In this document: positions 56,830 to 64,000 of the stretch, one piece after another
How positions within the stretch are numbered: the stretch's first letter is position 1
How the letters are laid out: every line of letters starts with the position of its first letter
Translations under genes and position numbers: made by a program
DNA from: Gavia stellata
Taxonomy: Eukaryota > Chordata > Aves > Gaviiformes > Gaviidae
Length of the DNA stretch: 64,000 nt
Assembly: GCF_030936135.1 (NCBI RefSeq)
Contig: NW_026776913.1
Coordinates: 434,001 to 498,000 of the forward strand
Direction: 5' to 3'
Notes under the pieces: model-generated
Database searches by the model: none
What the model saw: only the letters and a program-made list of their open reading frames with translations
Told to the model about the DNA's origin: nothing

Positions 56830-59800
56830 TCCACCAGGAATAAACAGGTGGTGGATCTCTTTTGATCAAGTGGGGACCACTCGTAAGTGCCTCTTTTGTG
56901 TACCAGGTATATCTTTAGAAGTGCAGAATCTTGGGACTGGTTGTGGAATGAGAAGCAGGAGAAGGGAATTTGTGTCTTAAAGAAATATAGGTCTGGTCTT
57001 GAAGAGTGTAAAAAACTTGCCTGGCTTTCTTCCTTCTTTAAAGTAAAGCCAGTTGTGATCCTGCAAGTGGGAGCTGTTGAAATGCCACACCTGCCCAGGA
57101 GTGGGAGGAAACTGACTCTAAGCATGCTGTTTTCTCTTCTGTCACCCAGCCAGGCTGAGGCGTGGCATTCCTGCATGTCTGGGATTCCTCAGGGCATCTC
57201 CCTATTGGCAGGGAGAAGTGGGCAGCTGAATGAAGCCCTTCCACTGGACATGTCTAAATCCAACTAGGTGAATCCCATCCCTCTTGTTCTCTGGGCTTCC
57301 TAGCAGAGGACAACTGTGAAAGCTACTCTGATAGAGTCAGGTCCTCTGAAAAAAAAAAAAAGTAGATCCTTGCGCAGAGGAAAGATGCACAAGTTGGGTC
57401 TCAGTTTCCCCATCTTTTAACACAGAAATCATTACTTCCCCCTTCTTTCCTTCTCATATTCTGACTCCCATCCAACAATGTAATTACTTATTTGTGTCCC
57501 ACTGTCTGACTTAGATACTGCAATCCGAGTCCTCCTGTTTTCTTCTTTCTTGCAAAAGAGAGCAAGGTCAGCTCATGGGGCATGACTGAGCACACACACC
57601 CCCAGCAGCAGGCTCTCCCCATTTCCTAGGCTGAGGCAAGCGCACAAGGTGGGAATGTCTCCATCAACTCGGATTTGCGCAAGGGCCTTCAGCCCTGACA
57701 TATTCCCACAACACACTTACTCCTCCTCCACCCACAGACAGAAATTCCTTCCCACTTCCAGGCTCAGGTCTTGGCTGCAAGAATTTGCTGCACTTCAGAA
57801 GAGGCCTTGAGCTTCTTGGCTCTTCTTGGTGCTTAAGGCAATCTTCCGGGCTCCCTCCAGATTTCATGGGGGGAATTCTTGCCTCTAACAAGGACTTTGT
57901 GACAAGTTTTTATGAAATGTTTGTTCTTCTGTCATTCCTGTGTGTGGGGAGATTAGACACAGAGAAGGAGGATATACACAAAAGGGATGCGAGTGAAGTG
58001 CCAGTAAGAACCAGGTGAGCTCCCCCCATGCCTGTGGCTTCCTGGCAAGGAGTCTGTCCTGAGAAGGGGATCCAGCTTCTGCCACTCTAGAGTGGGGAAT
58101 CAGCAGCGCTCGTGCCTCCTGGGGGACACAAAAGATGACTTTTCAAGGGCACCTTTCCTCTGAACTGCTGTAGATTTGTCCTTGAGGATGAGGTATAATG
58201 GCCAACAGTGCAAATACTGATTTAACTGGCATTGCCCAGAGTGGTCATCAGAGATGCAAACTGCTATGCTGCAGATAATTATATTAAGGCAGATTAATGT
58301 TGCGGGTTTGGTTTTGTTTTGTTTCTTCTTTTTTAGATACTGATACTCTTAGGGAAATCACACAAGCACCTGAAGGATTATTGAAGGTTTTCTGAGAGAA
58401 GCCCCAGCAGATTAGCATCTCAAGCAATGGGGTGCCGGAGGGCAAGGGAAGGATGGTTTGGGCACTGCCCTGGGATTTGGGAAACGGAAATGAGTTCTCC
58501 GCTCCTTGACACCCTGCCCTTTTCAGTGAGGGCTGTGAAAAACTCTGCCAACTAGGTCGGAATGCACAGCCGTGTCAAGGAACTTCTGTCTAACTGCAGC
58601 AATGTGGTCCTCACAGCTCAGGCATTGAGTTTCCATTGGAGTCCAAACCGCGACAATTCACACTGCCTCCGTCTTCACTATGACACTGGGTGTTGTGTGA
58701 CACAACTCTCCTGGATCTCCAGGCAGGATGGGCAAAAGTTTGATACCTCAACCGGAACTCTTCCTCTTCCTGGAAATGTCAATGCCACAGGCTCGAGCCA
58801 AGAGGCCCAAGAAACAAAACTTCCCAGAGGGTCAAGTAATGAAAACGTCCCCCAGGCTGTGGGACTTGCTCTTGACTGACCGAGAATTTGTGAGTCTGGA
58901 CAAATTTGTGAGTCTTCACCTATTTTTCCCTCTCTCTTTGTAACTTGGCTCTCAGCATTTACATATTGAAACTGCTTTGCCACTTTGAAAATGTGTCTTT
59001 GAGAAACTAGCTCAGGATATATTTATTACCTTTTTTTTAGCCCAAATGAATATGCAGCATTGAAGTGGGTTTCCATATATGGAGCAGTTTTGCACAATGT
59101 CTGCTCCAAGAGGAGAAATATCTCAGCCTGCATCTGGAAATGAATGAAGCTGTGGGTGGTAAATGTGCTTCTTCAGACGATATGTGGTATGCATGCAAGA
59201 GAAAATGTTGTGAAGGTGAACGGGCATGAAAGAAATGGAAAACTGCCCATCCAATGGAGCTCTGCAAGAGGAGGATGGAGCTGTACATAACATGGCATGA
59301 TCCAAGTGGGATCAGCATGGAGAGAAGACATTTGTAGGGAAGGTGTTGCAATGGAGTACCTTGACGTCACCCAACTGAAAAAGAGAGATTGGACAGTGCG
59401 CTGAAGTGATGGGCCGAAGTGTCCTGGGCTAAAGGACCTTGGCTAAGAGAAGGTTGGAGGGATTTGGGTTGCAGAGGTTTGAGGTAGTCCTTTCAAGATC
59501 TAAGCAGGCTGAGCTTTGGAGACAAGTGAAAATAAGGAAGCTCTCAAGGATGTTTTGCCATTTGTTGTACTATCTTTGCTCTCTCTTATCATTTAAAGAT
59601 TACAGTATTGCCCTTAAGTAATCCATGCTCCATATCTTTTTTCTCTGCTTTTTTGAGGAGGGGGAGGTGGAAGATAAGAATAGTTTCTTTTTTAACCAAA
59701 GGCAGCCAAAGGGCAGATCCCAGGTTAGCGAAAAGGTACAAAGGAAGGCAGAATTTTGATGTGGTGTACACTGGCACAAGAGGATTACCTGCATTTCCAT

Positions 59801-60124
59801 TCTCTGAAGCCCTAACTGGGCGACTGAGAGCCTGGAAGCGCAGAGCTCCCTTCATCTGCCCTGCATTTCAGCATGTAAAATGAAGCTAACTGAGTCATAA
59901 AGTTGGTTTTGATTCTCTTCACAGCCTAAGGCACAGCATGGGGCAGGAGACAGGCAGGACACCTAAAGAGGACTCACACTTCTCTGGACAAAAGCTTAGG
60001 TGCTTGCGGGAACCTCAGGAGGCATGGCATACCGATTCCAGGGTTCAACAACCTGGTCAAATGCCTTGTCTCCTTCTCTGTAATGGTGGCATTGATGCGT
60101 CACACATGTGCGGACTCTGTACAA
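56830..60124. other. Intergenic, mirror of 26999-30267
   Basis: No gene seen. A run of 13 A at about 57350 is longer than its mirror. Several small differences from the left arm. Confidence 0.5.
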
Positions 60125-60545
60125 GGATCATAGAATCATCGATTCAGAGAATGGTTTAGGTTGGAAACAACCTTAAAGATCATCAAGTCCAACTGTAAAC
60201 ATAACCCTGCTAAGTCCACCACTAAACCATGTCCCTAAGCACCTCATCCACATGTGTTTTAAAAACCTCCAGTGATGCTGACTCAACCACGTCCCATGGC
60301 AGCCTGTTCCAGTGTCTGACAGCCCTTTCGGTGAAGAGACTTTTCCTAATATCCAGTCTGAACTTCCCCTGGCACAACCTGTGGCTGTTTCCTCTTGTCC
60401 TATCACTTGTCACTTGGGAGAAGAGACCCCCACCCACCTCTCTACAGGGGGACAATCACTTCCCTAGTCCTGCCAGCCACACTGTTTCTGATACAAGCCA
60501 GGATGGGGTTGGCCATCATAGCAATGTTGGCCAACATATGAATGT
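60125..60545 (-). mobile_element. CR1 LINE, internally deleted (mirror)
   Basis: Mirror of 26590-26998. The minus strand encodes [28 protein letters not shown] and [16 protein letters not shown]. The 3' end ATAGAATCAT lies at 60128. Same internal joint as the left copy. Confidence 0.85.
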
Positions 60546-61734
60546 TTACTTTCCATAGGTATTCAGAGAGATCCTTCTTGTGCTCGGGAGAGGCTGTCCT
60601 GCAAGGCCTATCACATTTCCTGAGCTCCTTCCCCCTTCAGAGCTGCTTCCCACGGCACCACCTGGATCAGTCCCCCCTGTATATCAAAGTCTTCTCCTCT
60701 GGAGTCCACCAGCCTGTGCTCTGCTGCTGGCCTTCCTTTGACACCTGGGACCCCAATATTTCCTTGTTTGCCAGTACCACCTCCAGGTGAGCATCCCCCT
60801 TGTTGTCCCTACCTGGCAGCTCTGTTCGGAACTTGTCCCAGGAGCCTCCAGGCTGCCGCCATCCTGTCACTTTGCCTGGCCAGGGAATGCCAGGGCACTT
60901 ACAGTCCCCCACAGGAACCTGCTGCTTAACGTGGAGACTTCCTCGGCTTGCTGAGAGAGGACTATTGCTGTTTCCTCTCCCTGACGAAGTAGGTTATGAC
61001 TACCAAGACCATGTCACCCTTACTGACGTCTCTTCTCATTCTCACTCAGAGAAGCTGGCCCAACCTGTTGCCCATCTCATAGAGGAGCTCCATATATCCT
61101 AGCTGCTCCTTCACACAGGGTGCTTCCCCCCAATACTTGTCCTCCCTGTCACCTTCTCCATCAGAGCCTGTATCCCTGCACTGCAGCACCCCAGCTCAGC
61201 AAGCTGTGCCACCACTTCTCATTTAATCGCAAACCATCACAGTAGAGTGACAAGTCCTGGGGCTTCAGCTCCTCCTGCCTGTGCTCCAGCTCTTCCTGGC
61301 CATGCACATTTGGGCTGCAGCACCTCAGCTGTGGAGCGCAGACTTCTCCCAGGTAAACCTGATCACTGGTCCTGACCATAAGAGCATTGTGCATCGAGCA
61401 GTTAGTGCTGTGCTGCGCTGTGCTGCGTGTACAGCGTGGCCTCCACACCTGTACTGTGCTGCAGAGATCCCTTGGGCACAGGACAACCTCAGCAGCTCCT
61501 TGTCACAGTGCAGCCTGCGGGCAGCTCCCACTCGGTACCGGCCATCACGGCACCTGCATGGCCTTGTCTCTGTCTGACAATGCAGCAGGAAGGTCTCATG
61601 AGAACATCGTTTCTGACTGACTGTGGAGAAGAGGAATAGAGTCATTTCCTCCTAAGAGAATACAGTAAGAGTGTGATTGACCAAAACAGGAGACTATCTT
61701 CTCTGGACGGGCTCTGCATGATGTGCTGCGCATG
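60546..61734 (-). other. Unrecognised repeat-like segment (mirror of 25371-26589)
   Basis: No intact gene. On the minus strand KWWHSLLSWG appears near 61200. Mirror of the possible CR1 5' remnant. Confidence 0.35.
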
Positions 61735-62520
61735 GCTGGGTGTCCCATCTGATGCTACACCAACTAGGCATCCCATCACCTAACTGGATCAAAGATTACC
61801 CATACTATTTTCTCCTTCTAATCCTCGACCTAACTGCATTTAAATGATACCTCACAGAGTCTGAGTACCTTCCTTACTGGGATCATCTTGGACCGGGATC
61901 TACTGGTGAAGAACTCTCCCAGCACACTTGGATGCAGCCCCTACGGTCCAATGGACTGGTAGGTGTGCAGTTTGCTCAGGTAACCCCTGGCTTCATCCCC
62001 ATTCACAGCTGGTTGTTCTCCTCCAGAGCCCTGCCTCAAAGCACAAAGGCCTGGGAGACCTTGCTGGTGGAAACTGAGGCAAAGGGGACACAGAGCATCT
62101 CAGATCTGTCTACACCTACTCTTACTAAACTTAGCAGTGGTTCCACACTCTCTCAGTCTCTTCCTTAACTCTTCCTGAAGTAGCAACTGGTCATCTTGGT
62201 GCCCTTGAATTCCCTGTTGAGTGTCAATTGAGTTTTGATATGGACCATTGCTGTGCTTGGAGGATGTGGTCTTTGAAGACAAGATGTGTGCAAGCACAGT
62301 GAGAAAAGGATTGTTCTGTTCCTGGACTGTATCATCAAGGGAGTGAATAAAGATCCCTGTGTGATGTGCTTTGTGTTCACGCAATGCCTGCAGCTATTGG
62401 GCAGAGAAGGGACAGACGTTGCCTCTCTGATGACATCTGACGACCAATACCTCTGAGTGATGGCAACAGCAATGGCACACAGCCACCAAATTGCATTGTC
62501 TGCAATGCCGCCTGCGGTGT
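61735..62520. other. Segment present only in the P2 right arm
   Basis: About 785 bases absent from the left arm near 25370. The last 60 bases (near 62460-62520) match 12372-12430 beside block B copy 1, so the right arm keeps the older state and the left arm lost it. No gene seen. Confidence 0.6.
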
Positions 62521-64000
62521 CTGTCACACACCCACCCTGAATGGGAATTGCTTTCCTGGTGGTCCTGTGATTTTCTTGCCAGCCCTGGCATCTCATGTAG
62601 CTCTGTGGGCCTGGATTTGAACATTACATTGAGCAGCTGCCTTGAATTCTGTACCACAATTTGGGGATGAACACGAGACAGCTGCCAATACAGTCAGTGA
62701 AGGTCTAGTAAATCCAACACCTGGATAAGAGGAAGAAAGAGACTGAGCTCTCCCTGTGGCATATGACTCCATTCCATCCTATGACTATCTCTATAGGCTG
62801 ACCTGAACATAACGAGTAGGGACAGGTTCAGTTGCCCTTAATTTGGCAGCAGCTGTCCTTTCAGTTGGCCAAAGGAAATTCCCAAGAGCCTCCAAGAAGA
62901 TGCCCCAGATGTTGGCCTGTCTCTACATCAGCCTGCACGTATCTTCAATCTGTCTCTATTAGCGGCACATATCTTTGACCACCTCTGGCACCTCAGATGT
63001 CACCAGACAACTGCATCTGAACAGTTCACTCCTGGCCTCCAGCTCCATTAATTACCATGGGAGCTGAGAGCAGGAGCTCACATGCAGGTGCCTATTGTGT
63101 GTCCACCTGAAGGGGGGCAGGAGGAATCCCACCTGCTGTGGGTCTGTGGTGTGCATGGGAGGGAGCTGAGTGCCCTTCCAGCCCCAGCACTCCAAACCCA
63201 GGATGAGATGCCTTGTCGGGCTCAGCTGCATCCCTTCCCTCAGCAGGGGTAAAGGAGATCCCTGCCTGTCCCTGTCTGGCTGTCCTGTCTAAAGATGGGC
63301 CAAGAAAAGTTGATATTTAGGCGTGACTCTGTCTCTCAGCAGGGAAATGACAGTGCTGGGAAGAAGTGTCTCTCCCCAGCTGCGGGAGGGAACCTCAGTG
63401 ATTGCTCCAGCCTGTTTCACAGCAGGTTCCCCTGGAGCCCCAGGGACCCCTGGGGGGAGCCCCGAGGGGCAGAGAAAGTGCCGCCGTGGGCTGCTCCTCT
63501 GCTGCTGAGCTGGGCCGGGCTCCTGGGATGGAGGGAGCTCAGGGCAAGCGGGCAGCGCTGAGGAGAGACAGCTCTGCCCAGGAGCAGCTCCTCTGCAGAG
63601 CGCAGCAGGGCTGAGGGCACTGCCTGCAGGCACCGAGGGGAGAGGATCAAGGCAGAGAGAGGTTAAAGGCAGTCTGGGGTGGGAGGACAGAGGCGAGCTC
63701 ACTGGAGGAGAAATCTTCACAGCCCTTGACACGGTAAGTCTCTGGGTGTGGGGCAATTTAGGTACAGTTCACGGCCAGATCTCCTAATGATGGCACATCC
63801 CACAAACTGTGAGACCTTTCAGGAAGAAGTGCTACAGGTTCTCTGGTGTAGAGGAGGAGGAGGTGCCCCAGAGCAGGGCTTCCCTGCTGCACCATCAGAG
63901 GGACAGGGCATGAGGGCTGCCTTCTGCCAGGGACGGCTGCAGGGTGTGAAGGTGGGTGTGCAGCCAGGGGTGCCCAGGGCTGTCCTTCCGAGCAGGGTCC
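62521..64000 (+). promoter_or_regulatory. Block B, copy 5: upstream region of an OR14 gene beyond the window
   Basis: Full copy in plus orientation: TAATTA at 63049-63054, CCCNNGGG sites at 63438-63445 and 63447-63454, donor ACG|GTAAGT with GT at 63734-63735. By analogy an OR14-like gene should follow on the plus strand about 1.4-1.8 kb after the donor, outside the window. Confidence 0.55.

Larger units (their letters stand above)
52257..64000 (-). repeat. Right arm of large inverted repeat P2
   Basis: Reverse complement of 23897-35912. Differences: about 1.1 kb missing at the OR pseudogene near 56430-56496; about 785 extra bases at 61735-62520; scattered substitutions. The arm continues past the window end. 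Confidence 0.88.

Noticed and set aside
1-64000. CRISPR arrays, rRNA, tRNA or bacterial operons
   Set aside because: No regularly spaced repeats, no cloverleaf or rRNA sequence recognised; all signs are of a vertebrate genome.

Overview
The window looks like nuclear DNA from a bird. It is full of CR1 LINE fragments, several with the 3' tail made of repeated ATTCTGTG units. It carries four intact olfactory receptor (OR) genes of the OR14-like type that is expanded in birds (the gamma-c group), and an old LTR retrovirus fossil with an ERV-L-like pol. No species can be named from the sequence alone. There is no bacterial gene organisation, CRISPR array, rRNA or tRNA that I can support.

Protein-coding content is almost entirely OR. 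Four intact single-coding-exon OR14-like genes lie at 8371-9360 (-), 21797-22729 (-), 37270-38187 (+) and 50785-51717 (-). Four OR pseudogenes of two other class II types form two mirror-image pairs: 30268-31246 (-) with 56496-56829 (+), and 33349-33872 (-) with 54271-54796 (+).

Most of the window is made of copies of itself. (P1) Inverted repeat: arms 1-2394 and about 12475-14888, flanking a 10 kb spacer that holds the first OR gene. (C) Direct duplication: 16235 to about 24600 and 45371 to about 52600, each with an OR14 gene and the same nested CR1 insertions. (P2) Large inverted repeat: arms about 23897-35912 and 52257-64000, about 12 kb each and cut by the window end, around a 16 kb spacer with the third and fourth OR genes and the retroviral fossil. 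(P3) Inverted match between the OR gene plus upstream block at about 8430-11430 and that at about 35190-38180. Recurring modules are block B (5 copies, immediately upstream of each OR14 gene), block E (6 to 7 copies, upstream of the OR pseudogenes and elsewhere) and block F (4 copies).

The most useful new reading is that block B probably carries the untranslated first exon of the OR14 genes. Every copy has the same strong donor (ACG|GTAAGT) in the gene's orientation, and every OR14 gene has a polypyrimidine-AG acceptor 23-24 bases before its ATG. Three copies of B also keep a pair of CCCNNGGG (Olf1/EBF-like) sites and a TAATTA site upstream of the donor. The two copies serving the genes inside the P2 spacer have lost them because block E was joined in at that point. 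The genes would act in olfactory neuron cilia as odorant receptors. Promoter and exon assignments are inference from sequence, not transcript evidence.

The rest (roughly 2.7-4.0, 5.2-8.2, 27-30.2, 31.3-33.3, 38.2-39, 54.8-56.4 and 56.9-60.1 kb) is non-coding sequence in which I recognise little beyond old repeats and mirror copies.
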